Positions 35,570-42,336 of a DNA stretch of 64,000 nucleotides are shown here, in pieces. Positions within the stretch are counted from its first letter, which is position 1; every line of letters starts with the position of its first letter. Made by a program: the position numbers and the translations under genes. Origin of the DNA: Leifsonia aquatica (GTDB lineage: Bacteria; Actinomycetota; Actinomycetes; Actinomycetales; Microbacteriaceae); NCBI RefSeq assembly GCF_014190775.1, contig NZ_JACHVP010000006.1, positions 1 through 64,000 on the forward strand, read 5' to 3'. Under the pieces are notes generated by a model that made no database searches, was not told where the DNA came from, and saw only the letters and a list, made by a program, of their open reading frames with translations.

Positions 35570-37663
35570 TCAGTCGTCTAAGGCTTCTGCCATTGCGCGG
35601 GCGAGTTGGCCGGCGTTTCCGCTTCGCTGGGCGCTCAACGCCTTCCGCACGCGATCGCGGCTGAAATTCGACGGGGCCCCAGCGGATACCGCCACCCAGT
35701 ATGGGTGAGATTCGAGGGCCGCATCAATGCGGGCGATTCTGCTTAGTATCCAGTCGATCTCCTCGGCAGTCAGGCTCGGCTTCCAGAGCATGAACTGGTC
35801 GGTGGGTGAGCCATCCTCCGTGGCCAGAGCGACCACGTCAGGAAGGACTTCGACATACATTCCGTCGGCGGCGCGACCGGCGCCTCCATGCAAGAGGGGG
35901 TTTCTGAATCGGGAAGCCATGAGACTCAGGTCGCTCTTCGCGCTCCCGATCGAGACATCAGCGAACGCTACGTCGAATTTGACGGCCCATGATTCTCGCA
36001 GTAGCTCGCTTACGGCGAATCCATCTTCGGAAGCGGCAGACGAGTACGCGGCGAGGAGGACCGATACATGCTCGATGTAGGCGAAGTAAGACGCTACGAG
36101 AGCAGTAGCCACGTGTGCAATCTCCCCGGCCCTTTGCTGCTCATTCTGAAACTCCGAAAAGTAGCTCATTGTGTCTGCAATGAAGTCGGGTGCCGGGACC
36201 TGTTTTCCACTCTCGAAGTCGTGAACCGTAAACGTCGACCTGTCGACCTCAGGCATCGGTGCACCTCGGAGGCCTCGCAGCTGCGCAATGAAGTAGTTGA
36301 CCATCCCCCGGTAACGGAAGAACTGGTTGACAACCTCCACTGCATTGACGCTGATTCCAGCATCGATAGCATCCCTCAGACCGTTCTGATGCAGGAACCT
36401 CAAAGCCTTCGTCAACTGCTTGCCGAGTTGGTCTGCGAGCCGCGCGCCTTCATCTTCCCCAATCCAGAAGTCGGCCCAGAGGCCGGATCGACCAAGCTGA
36501 AGTCGACATTCCTCGCCACGGTACCGCAGTCGGTAGACCCAGTCGATTTTGTCGAAGCGTCCTTCGTAACGTGCCCCTACACCGGCGCGAAGCATCAGAG
36601 CGACGAGGTCTCCAGCTGATGCGAGAGGCGTCGGTAACGAGTGTCTGGCGGGTTCGCCATCCGGGTCTTCTCGTGGTCGGGCAAAGTTCCGGAGGAAGTT
36701 TGATCTCAGTCTCATCAGCCCTTCAACTAGCCCCCGCACATGCGAAGGAATTGCTGGCTGGCCATCTTGTTCGGAGCTGGTTAGCTTTGCTTCTGCTGCC
36801 GGCTGATCGTCAGCATCTAGCTGTAAGCGCGCCTCTCGATATCGAGTCCATCCCGTCGTCGCAGTTGCGATCACTGACCCGAAGGTGACCAGCGGGATAG
36901 CGAACACGAGCGGGTCAAATTGCTCACCGCTGCCGAGCTTGAGGCCGCTCGCGCTCCAAGCTAGGGTCGCGGCCAACAACAAAATCCATGCCCAAAGCAC
37001 GCCTCGGGCGACTTCGGTCGCTTTCGCGTACTCAGCCGACGGAAGGTTGCGAAGCTTGAACGCCCAGACTGTGAGGACAATTGCTACGGCAAACGCGGGC
37101 ACGAAAAGCGTCAGAACGACAACAAGCTGCGTGCGGTCTCCTGAGGTGGAAAGCTGCAGCAACATCCATGCGTCCAGAGCGACCGGCAGCAAGAATGCGA
37201 AAGGTATGTACTTGCCCGGATAACGCTCCGCAAGTCCAACCGCGAGCGCGGCGGTCGCAACGCTCAACCCCGCCGCCCACCAACCAGGTGCGACAAGGGC
37301 TGCGAGTATACCAACGGTCGCGGCAGCTGCTCCGGACAGCGCAAACGCAAATATGTATACTCGACGCCGCGGTGAGGCTGACGCGTTCCCACGGTTCGGC
37401 ATCAGCTGATATGCGAGACCGATGAGAACTCCAGCGGTAAAGGAGTATGGCAACCGTTGCCAACCGCTCAGATTTGGCACGACGAACATCGCGAGGCCCA
37501 GGGCGACACCGACCACGCCGACGATCCAGGCACATAGGATTCGCCACTTACGAGATCTCCGCCATCGTCGAACTATCGCCTTCGTCGCCCAATCAACGAT
37601 TTGCCGCTGCTCCGCTTGGGAAGTACGCGCCATCATCTTCTCCAAGTCAGCTATGGCCGTCAT
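35570..37663 (-). CDS. Unknown large membrane protein with C-terminal HEPN-like domain
   Basis: A 697-residue protein. The first 290 residues contain an Arg-rich amphipathic start and about eight hydrophobic segments (first ones near residues 42-65, 72-90, 105-125). The cytoplasmic C-terminal 400 residues are helical and include FRNPLLHGGAGRA at about 595-605; RNPLLH fits the R-x4-6-H motif of HEPN ribonucleases or their inactive relatives. The start is ATG at 37663, preceded by two in-frame GTG codons that are alternatives. With the preceding gene it may form a membrane-tethered conflict module; this is inference. Confidence 0.6.
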   Translation of the reverse strand: MTAIADLEKMMARTSQAEQRQIVDWATKAIVRRWRRSRKWRILCAWIVGVVGVALGLAMFVVPNLSGWQRLPYSFTAGVLIGLAYQLMPNRGNASASPRRRVYIFAFALSGAAAATVGILAALVAPGWWAAGLSVATAALAVGLAERYPGKYIPFAFLLPVALDAWMLLQLSTSGDRTQLVVVLTLFVPAFAVAIVLTVWAFKLRNLPSAEYAKATEVARGVLWAWILLLAATLAWSASGLKLGSGEQFDPLVFAIPLVTFGSVIATATTGWTRYREARLQLDADDQPAAEAKLTSSEQDGQPAIPSHVRGLVEGLMRLRSNFLRNFARPREDPDGEPARHSLPTPLASAGDLVALMLRAGVGARYEGRFDKIDWVYRLRYRGEECRLQLGRSGLWADFWIGEDEGARLADQLGKQLTKALRFLHQNGLRDAIDAGISVNAVEVVNQFFRYRGMVNYFIAQLRGLRGAPMPEVDRSTFTVHDFESGKQVPAPDFIADTMSYFSEFQNEQQRAGEIAHVATALVASYFAYIEHVSVLLAAYSSAASEDGFAVSELLRESWAVKFDVAFADVSIGSAKSDLSLMASRFRNPLLHGGAGRAADGMYVEVLPDVVALATEDGSPTDQFMLWKPSLTAEEIDWILSRIARIDAALESHPYWVAVSAGAPSNFSRDRVRKALSAQRSGNAGQLARAMAEALDD

Positions 37664-37757
37664 CACCACCCTGACACGACACGACGGTGGAAGATCAGCG
37701 ACCCACTACCCGCTTACTGGGGTCAATCCGGGGCCGACGTCCGCAACTTCTGCGAAC

Positions 37758-38117
37758 TCAGTACCGCGTTACAACGGATCGCATCTGCAGGCCCGTGCGG
37801 GGATCACGCCCGACCTGCCAACGAGCCTTCTGCTCTTCTGGGCTCACGATCGAACCGTCAGGAGCGGTAATCGGAGCCAGGAAATTCGGCATCCCCAAGC
37901 TCAGCGCACATGCGTCGATCGCGTGTTGAAGCTCGTCGTAGTATCCGAGCGGCCACCGCTCGGCGCGCTTGATCGTGAAGTGGTCGACCCGGTACATCAT
38001 CAGCGTTTCGTGGGTGCGCTGATGCACCGCCGGCCCGTACTCGATCACGAAATGGATGCGCGTTCCAGCGTCGGCGACGACTAGCCAGACGCGCTCTCCG
38101 GCCTGCAGAACCCTCAT
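37758..38117 (-). CDS. Unknown small protein under SOS-type control
   Basis: A 119-residue soluble protein, MRVLQAGERVWLVVADAG at the start, with a beta-rich N-terminal half and a helical middle. No family is recognised. The start at 38117 lies 18 bases from a LexA-type box shared with the divergent gene at 38200. It sits among other short island genes and may be a plasmid/ICE accessory protein. Confidence 0.55.
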   Translation of the reverse strand: MRVLQAGERVWLVVADAGTRIHFVIEYGPAVHQRTHETLMMYRVDHFTIKRAERWPLGYYDELQHAIDACALSLGMPNFLAPITAPDGSIVSPEEQKARWQVGRDPRTGLQMRSVVTRY

Positions 38118-38135
38118 GACCCACCACCCAAACAT

Positions 38136-38151
38136 TCGAACATATGTTCTA
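38136..38151. promoter_or_regulatory. LexA (SOS) box
   Basis: TCGAACATATGTTCTA matches the actinobacterial LexA consensus TCGAAC-N4-GTTCGA at all but one outer position, with a perfect 12-bp core palindrome. It is centred in the 82-base gap between two divergent starts, so both genes are probably damage-inducible. Confidence 0.75.
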
Positions 38152-38199
38152 TTGTGGCCAGTAAGACCGACACCCGCTACCCGATCGGAGGAACTGGTC

Positions 38200-38469
38200 A
38201 TGAGCATTGCTCCCGCCGCTGACATCGTCCACATCTGGACCGATTCCGGGACCCCGAACCGGCTCGTTTGGCGCGATCACCGCTACCGCGTCATCGCAGC
38301 TGAACCCGTTCGCTCTTCCGCAGTACACGACGCGCTCACCCACCCCGCCGAGCGGCTCGTCGGGTGGTCAATTGTCGCCATCTCAGACCAGGACCCCTCC
38401 GAAGTCCGTTCGATGCAGTTGCAGTCCGTCGGCACCGGCTGGGTGCTGGTCGACGTCGACCCCGCCTGA
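38200..38469 (+). CDS. Small DUF6504-like protein under SOS-type control
   Basis: An 89-residue protein with PNRLVWRDHRYRVIAAEPV, a strand pattern like the FLWRGRLYVV core of DUF6504 proteins that accompany imuB/dnaE2 mutasome genes in Actinobacteria. GGAGG lies eight bases before the ATG. The LexA box upstream agrees with a link to DNA damage. No polymerase gene is present beside it, so the function is not established. Confidence 0.6.
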   Translation: MSIAPAADIVHIWTDSGTPNRLVWRDHRYRVIAAEPVRSSAVHDALTHPAERLVGWSIVAISDQDPSEVRSMQLQSVGTGWVLVDVDPA

Positions 38470-38504
38470 CGGTGGGACAGAACAGCCGCTACCCGGGATC
38501 CGGG

Positions 38505-38795
38505 ATGGACCGAGTGATCGAGCAAATCGTCACCCGGCCCCGACCCGTCTGGCTGACCGAAGAGGAGGTCGATCTCGACCACGACCCGGCCGTCGTTGCT
38601 ACCGTGCCAGCGCCGGCGATTGCGTACGTGCGCTTCCACGAAGCGGTTGTGCGACCGGAAGTTGAGGTGGTGGCGTGGAACGAGCACGCCGTCCGCGTTC
38701 GGTTCACCGCCCGCGATGGCCAGACCCACGAAGGGTGGGTGTGGAAGGACGCCGTCCGCTCGAAACCACCGCGGACGATCGAGCGTCGACGCTGA
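38505..38795 (+). CDS. Unknown small protein following SOS gene
   Basis: A 96-residue protein, 35 bases downstream of the SOS-controlled gene and so probably in the same transcript. It contains VRVRFTARDGQTHEGWVWKD, a small beta barrel-like pattern, and an Arg-rich end. The ribosome site before ATG 38505 is weak; a GTG at 38472 in the same frame is an alternative start. Family not recognised. Confidence 0.5.
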   Translation: MDRVIEQIVTRPRPVWLTEEEVDLDHDPAVVATVPAPAIAYVRFHEAVVRPEVEVVAWNEHAVRVRFTARDGQTHEGWVWKDAVRSKPPRTIERRR

Positions 38796-38832
38796 CCCCA
38801 CTGTTCGATGCACCTTGTCACCTCACCTGGTT

Positions 38833-38980
38833 GGTTGGTGTGCCGTGAAGCCTGCGGCGATCGTTCGGTCGCGCACCCTGCGCGCAAGCCCCTGACGGGG
38901 CCGACTGGCGTCGCCCTACCGGGTGGCACTCCGGGCGGGTCTCCCTGATCGGCACTGCGTGCCTTCACGGCACACCAACC
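38833..38980 (+). ncRNA. Candidate structured RNA or leader element closed by an 18-bp stem
   Basis: GGTTGGTGTGCCGTGAAG (38833-38850) is perfectly complementary to 38963-38980. The 112 bases between fold into local hairpins: GCGATC-GTTC-GGTCGC (38857-38872), GCCCC-TGAC-GGGGC (38888-38901), CCC-TACC-GGG (38914-38923) and GGCAC-TGC-GTGCC (38951-38963, sharing one base with the outer stem). The outer stem ends three bases before the ribosome site (AGGGAGG) of the next gene, so a cis-regulatory leader is plausible. A small MITE-like repeat with 18-bp ends is the alternative. I do not recognise a known RNA class. Confidence 0.45.
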
Positions 38981-38998
38981 AGCAGGGAGGAAACGATC

Positions 38999-39280
38999 AT
39001 GAGCACCCTCATCAGTGACAGCAACGAGCTCATCCACTTCACGGCCGTGTTCAGCAAACACGACCTCACAGCCGACCTGGCACCCCGGCTCAGCTGCATC
39101 GAAGTCGAAGCCCTCGCCGGCCTCCTCCGAGCACTCGGAGAACCCGCCGCCGCCAACACCTGGATCCAAGAACACGCCACCGACGACGAACTCGGCGACG
39201 CCCACTATCAAGGCGACACCCTCGAGTATCTGGTCCCGATCGACCCGATGGACGACCTGGGCTGCGACAGCTGCCAATAA
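38999..39280 (+). CDS. Unknown small acidic island protein
   Basis: A 93-residue acidic protein, MSTLISDSNELIHFTAVFSK at the start and a CDSC end, of a type found in actinobacterial plasmids and integrative elements without assigned role. AGGGAGG lies eight bases before the ATG, directly after the candidate structured RNA. A strong terminator follows, so it is expressed as a single-gene unit or ends the SOS transcript. Confidence 0.6.
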   Translation: MSTLISDSNELIHFTAVFSKHDLTADLAPRLSCIEVEALAGLLRALGEPAAANTWIQEHATDDELGDAHYQGDTLEYLVPIDPMDDLGCDSCQ

Positions 39281-39288
39281 CAACCCGC

Positions 39289-39315
39289 GAGCCCACGCCA
39301 ATCTGGCGCGGGCTC
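39289..39315 (+). terminator. Rho-independent-type terminator stem
   Basis: GAGCCC-a-CGCCA-ATC-TGGCG-c-GGGCTC forms an 11-bp stem with one internal mismatch, beginning nine bases after the stop at 39280. It lacks a clear T-run. Confidence 0.65.
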
Positions 39316-39420
39316 GTCTCATGTGACGGGCAGAGGTGAATGAGCCGCGAGCGGCGCCGTGTTTGTTGGGTTGTCCGTCTGCCTGGCCGTCGATCGTAGT
39401 TCACTCCCGCGGGCTGCGTT

Positions 39421-39472
39421 CCGGGCTTTCGCGGCATATCCTCACTCGCTGCGCTCCCTGCGGTATTCCACT
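39421..39472 (-). repeat. REP-like repeat, copy R1
   Basis: This stretch matches the minus strand of 51046-51101 (R2) over CCGGGCTTTCGCGGCATATC and on to CGGTATTCCAC. Its minus strand also opens a short basic reading frame MPRKPGT-, as R2 does. The first 28 bases may be the left flank of the IS110 insertion and the remainder part of the element end. The rest of 39316-39768 has no protein gene. Confidence 0.5.
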
Positions 39473-39599
39473 GTGAGTCTTGGACTGGCTGGTCTGGGAC
39501 TGGCTGGCAGGGTTGATGTTGGTCGTCTCGCCCGGTTCGTGACTCATATTCCACGTGGCCTCGACAGAGTGCCTTCGGGTCGACTTGTCCGTTCGGGGC

Positions 39600-39768
39600 G
39601 GGGCGGCTGGCGTTGGCCCGGCCCACGTCGGTGGCTTGATTAGAAGCTTGTCCAACCCCGTCAGGGTTGTGGCCCCTCACAGTGTTGCCCCGAAGTGATT
39701 TCCTCCCGGATCAGCGCCGGCCGCGTCGCGGCCGTTCGAAGGACCCCTAGAGAGAGGAGGCGGCCGCT
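39600..39768 (+). ncRNA. Candidate bridge RNA region of the IS110 element
   Basis: IS110-group elements encode a bridge RNA in the left non-coding end that pairs with target and donor DNA. Here the region before the transposase contains hairpins CAACCC-CGTCA-GGGTTG (39653-39669) and CGGCCGC-GTC-GCGGCCG (39718-39734), and no open reading frame of substance. Exact RNA limits cannot be set by eye. Confidence 0.35.
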
Positions 39769-40839
39769 GTGACTATCGTTGCGCACTCCCGCCCGTATGT
39801 CGTCGGGGTGGACTGCCACGCCCGCACCCACACCTACGTCGTCATCGACACCAGCACCGGGCAGCAGCTGGGTTGTCAGCAGTTCCCCACCAGCACGGCC
39901 GGCATCGCCCGAGCGATCGCATGGGCCGGCCGCGGAACCGGCGGTGACGCCGAGACGTTATGGGTGATCGAGGGCGTCGGCAGCTATGGCGCCGGCCTGG
40001 CCCGCGCGGTCACCAATGCCGGCTATCAGGTAGCCGAGGCGCCGCGGATGAACGCCCGCGTCCGCCGCGGAATCGGGAAGTCCGACCCGTTGGATGCCCA
40101 CACGATCGCCGCCACCGCCCTCAGCCTCGAGGAGACTCAGCTGCGGACGCCGCGAGAGGGCCAAGGCGCCCGCGCTGCGCTGCGGACGCTGGTCGCCGCG
40201 CGTGACCAACTGAGCCACGAGCGCACGATGAACATCAACGCGCTCACTGCGCTGCTTCGCGTGAACGACCTCGGAATCGATGCCCGCAAACCTCTCAGCG
40301 CAGCGCAAGTGAGCACCGTGACCCGATGGCGGGAACGGGATGAACCCTTGGAAGCGGTGATCGCTCGGGAAGAGGCCGTCCGTCTCGCCCGTCGCGTTCA
40401 CGAACTCACCGAGCAGCTGGCAGCGAACCTGAATCGCATGACCGGACTGATTCAGACCAGCCCCGCCGCTCCGCTTCTTCAGATCACCGGGGTTGGGCCG
40501 GTCACCGCTGCAATCGTGCTCACCGCGTGGTCCCACCCCGGCAGGGTGCGCTCCGAGGCCGCCTTCGCTGCCCTCGCCGGCGTCAGCCCCATCCCCGCAT
40601 CCTCGGGCAACACCACCAGGCATCGTCTCAATCGCGGAGGCGACCGACGTCTCAACAGGGCGCTCCACACGGCCGTGCTCGTCCGCATGGTCCACGACCC
40701 CGAAACCCGCGCCTACGTCGAAAACAGGCTCCAGGAAGGACGCAGCCGACGCGAGATCCGACGGGCACTGAAACGCTACCTCGCCCGAAGCGTTTATCGA
40801 TCACTCAACGCGCTCCACCAGCCAGTGCTGACGACTTGA
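39769..40839 (+). CDS. IS110-family transposase
   Basis: A 356-residue transposase with the RuvC-like DEDD domain at the N terminus (VVGVDCHARTH, LWVIEGVGSYG, GKSDPLDAHT) and the IS116/IS110/IS902 C-terminal domain (ITGVGPVTAAIVLTA; FAALAGVSPIPASSGNTTR, with the Ser thought to act in the reaction). GAGAGAGGAGG lies upstream of the GTG/ATG start region. Length is usual for the family and the frame is intact, so the enzyme is probably active. Confidence 0.92.
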   Translation: MTIVAHSRPYVVGVDCHARTHTYVVIDTSTGQQLGCQQFPTSTAGIARAIAWAGRGTGGDAETLWVIEGVGSYGAGLARAVTNAGYQVAEAPRMNARVRRGIGKSDPLDAHTIAATALSLEETQLRTPREGQGARAALRTLVAARDQLSHERTMNINALTALLRVNDLGIDARKPLSAAQVSTVTRWRERDEPLEAVIAREEAVRLARRVHELTEQLAANLNRMTGLIQTSPAAPLLQITGVGPVTAAIVLTAWSHPGRVRSEAAFAALAGVSPIPASSGNTTRHRLNRGGDRRLNRALHTAVLVRMVHDPETRAYVENRLQEGRSRREIRRALKRYLARSVYRSLNALHQPVLTT

Positions 40840-40854
40840 CAGATATAGAAGCGT

Positions 40855-40882
40855 CGCTGCGCTCGCTCCGGTATTTCACGGT
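40855..40882. repeat. REP-like repeat, half copy R3 at IS110 right flank
   Basis: CGCTGCGCTCGCTCCGGTAT and the bases that follow to 40882 match the second half of the REP-like repeat. The IS110 right end falls inside it, so the element appears to have split this copy. Confidence 0.5.
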
Positions 40883-40999
40883 CTCTTGCTCATTCACCGT
40901 CGGCGCTGTTTCGGCAAGAGCGCCGAACGGCAAATGAGTTGATATGAGAGAGGAGTGCGCCGTGACCGCGAACGTCACCTTGTATGTCGAGTCCGGGTC

Positions 41000-41344
41000 C
41001 GCAACAAGCGACAAAACCAGAGCAGCAATAGACAGCGCCGGCATCGTCCATGAGATGGTACCGGTGAGCGCGAACGACTGCCCCCTGCAGGCCGCAATCA
41101 CCCGCAGTGTGCCCTTCTCCCACCATTCGGAGTCGCGACGTGTGAACCGCCACGCGACAGCCGCCGCAGACAGAATTTCGATTGTCGAGTCGAGACCGAA
41201 GCCGATCAGCGCCGCCGATGATGCGGCGGCGCCCGCGGCGATCGCGACAACGGCCTCGACCAGTTATAGATGATGGTCGCAGCGACGATCCCGGATTCGG
41301 TGCTGGAGGACGTGCCGGCGCTCGTCGGCAAGTGCGGGACTCAT
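41000..41344 (-). pseudogene. Cation diffusion-type transporter, frameshifted remnant
   Basis: The minus strand carries an ATG at 41344 followed by MSPALADERRHVLQHRIR, then in a second frame VAATIIYN and in a third VEAVVAIAAGAAASSAAL and GFGLDSTIEILSAAAVAW. Together these spell the first membrane segments of an actinobacterial cation transporter that normally follows an ArsR-type metalloregulator. At least two frameshifts break it, and homology fades before the IS110 end. It is regarded as dead. Confidence 0.6.
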
Positions 41345-41349
41345 GGCCG

Positions 41350-41478
41350 TCATGCGAAGGTGCAGTTCTCTTCGGCGCAGCAGCCAGATTCGACGTAGAG
41401 CACGACACGCAGTAGCTCGTCGAGCGCTGGCGTGAGATGACCGTCAGCGAGCCGGTACCAAGTGCGTCGACCGTCCGG
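41350..41478 (-). pseudogene. ArsR/SmtB-type metalloregulator, 3' remnant
   Basis: The minus strand reads PDGRRTWYRLADGHLTPALD and then VLYVESGCCAEENCTFA to a TGA at 41350, the C terminus of an ArsR-family metal sensor with a Cys-rich tail. The N-terminal helix-turn-helix is missing and the sequence to the right up to the MerR gene (41479-41601) has no recognisable coding content. With the transporter remnant it is a decayed metal-resistance operon. Confidence 0.55.
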
Positions 41479-41601
41479 ACCGAAGTTTTGTCAAAAGGGA
41501 GCGGTGGCGGCTGGTGTGACCTCGTTCTGGCCAAAAGTGGTCGGCACGATCAGCTTCGGGCGCGGTTTCGTTTCTGCCTGATGCGTCCTTTGTGTCGGGC
41601 T

Positions 41602-41991
41602 TCAGACGTAGCTGCAGATTAGTTCCGCGTCACACCGGGTTGGATCCCCGGCGTTGGCGGCCTCGTGGAAGCTGGCGACCGTGGCGCGCAGCGCGGTGAG
41701 CTCGGCGATCTGAGCGTCCAGGCGCTCGAGTTCGTTGCCGAGCAGCGTCACGACGTGGCGGCAGGGCGCCGTGCCGGCGTCCCGCAGGCGGAGGATCTCG
41801 CGGATCTGGGCCAGGTTCAGTCCGGCGGCCCGCCCTCGGCGGATGAACTGCAGCCGGCCCACGGTTTCCTCTCCGTAATCCCGATAGCCGTTCGGGGCCC
41901 GCTCCGGATACGGAAGCAGTCCCTCGACTTCGTAGAACCGCAGCGCCTTCGTTGTCATGCTCGCCGCTGCCGCGGCCTCACCGATTCGCAT
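41602..41991 (-). CDS. merR: MerR-family metal-responsive regulator
   Basis: A 129-residue MerR protein with the N-terminal winged helix MRIGEAAAAASMTTKALRFYE, the long dimer helix, and Cys in GTAPCRHV plus two in TRCDAELICSYV near the C terminus. The three-Cys pattern suits a Hg(II) or related soft-metal sensor; spacing of the last pair is shorter than in enterobacterial MerR. ATG at 41991 has GGAGGG four bases upstream. It is divergent from merA; sites related to its probable operator occur at three promoters in the locus. Confidence 0.85.
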   Translation of the reverse strand: MRIGEAAAAASMTTKALRFYEVEGLLPYPERAPNGYRDYGEETVGRLQFIRRGRAAGLNLAQIREILRLRDAGTAPCRHVVTLLGNELERLDAQIAELTALRATVASFHEAANAGDPTRCDAELICSYV

Positions 41992-42021
41992 CTGACCCTC
42001 CCGGAGCCCCACCTGACCGTC

Positions 42022-42040
42022 CAGTATAGGGGAAAATGGG
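42022..42040. promoter_or_regulatory. MerR-type half site upstream of merR
   Basis: CAGTATAGGGGAAAATG shares the TATAGGGGAA core with the operator at 48519-48533 and sits about 35 bases before the merR start, suggesting autoregulation. Confidence 0.4.
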
Positions 42041-42262
42041 GGATGTCGTGCGCGCGTGCCGAATACGTTGAGGAACGGCCAGGCGGTCACTTCCTTGGCG
42101 CACGATGTTGCGACGGGGACCGCGATCGTCACGACCCGGCGCTGCGCAACCCGAGAGGCCTCGACGTGAACACGGTGCGTGGCCTGGGACGGGAGCGAGG
42201 TGGGCATCATTTGAGCCGCCCGAGCTGCTGCTGGAGTTCTCGCAAGTGCTCGGCACGGGGGG

Positions 42263-42294
42263 TTGACCTTGCCTTATAGGGCAAGGCGCATGAT
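42263..42294 (+). promoter_or_regulatory. merA promoter with MerR-type operator
   Basis: TTGACC (42263-42268) and CATGAT (42289-42294) are spaced by 20 bases, the long spacer used by MerR-family activators. The spacer contains the palindrome CCTTGCCTTATAGGGCAAGG (42267-42286), a classic MerR-type dyad. Confidence 0.75.
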
Positions 42295-42336
42295 GGGGGA
42301 AATCGAAGCATCTGCACCTCGTATTCAGGAGTCCTC

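Larger units (their letters stand above)
39449..40856 (+). mobile_element. IS110-family insertion sequence, apparently complete
   Basis: The right end is fixed by comparison with the truncated second copy: identity stops at 40856/49146. The left end is inferred: joining 39421-39448 to 40857 onward rebuilds one uninterrupted copy of the REP-like repeat seen at 51046-51101. That gives an element of about 1.4 kb with roughly 320 non-coding bases on the left and 17 bases after the transposase stop, the IS110-group layout. No inverted ends or target duplication are expected for this family. Confidence 0.55.

Noticed and set aside
40890-41534. 214-residue minus-strand frame
   Set aside because: It mixes frames of the decayed ArsR and transporter genes; the true reading needs frameshifts.
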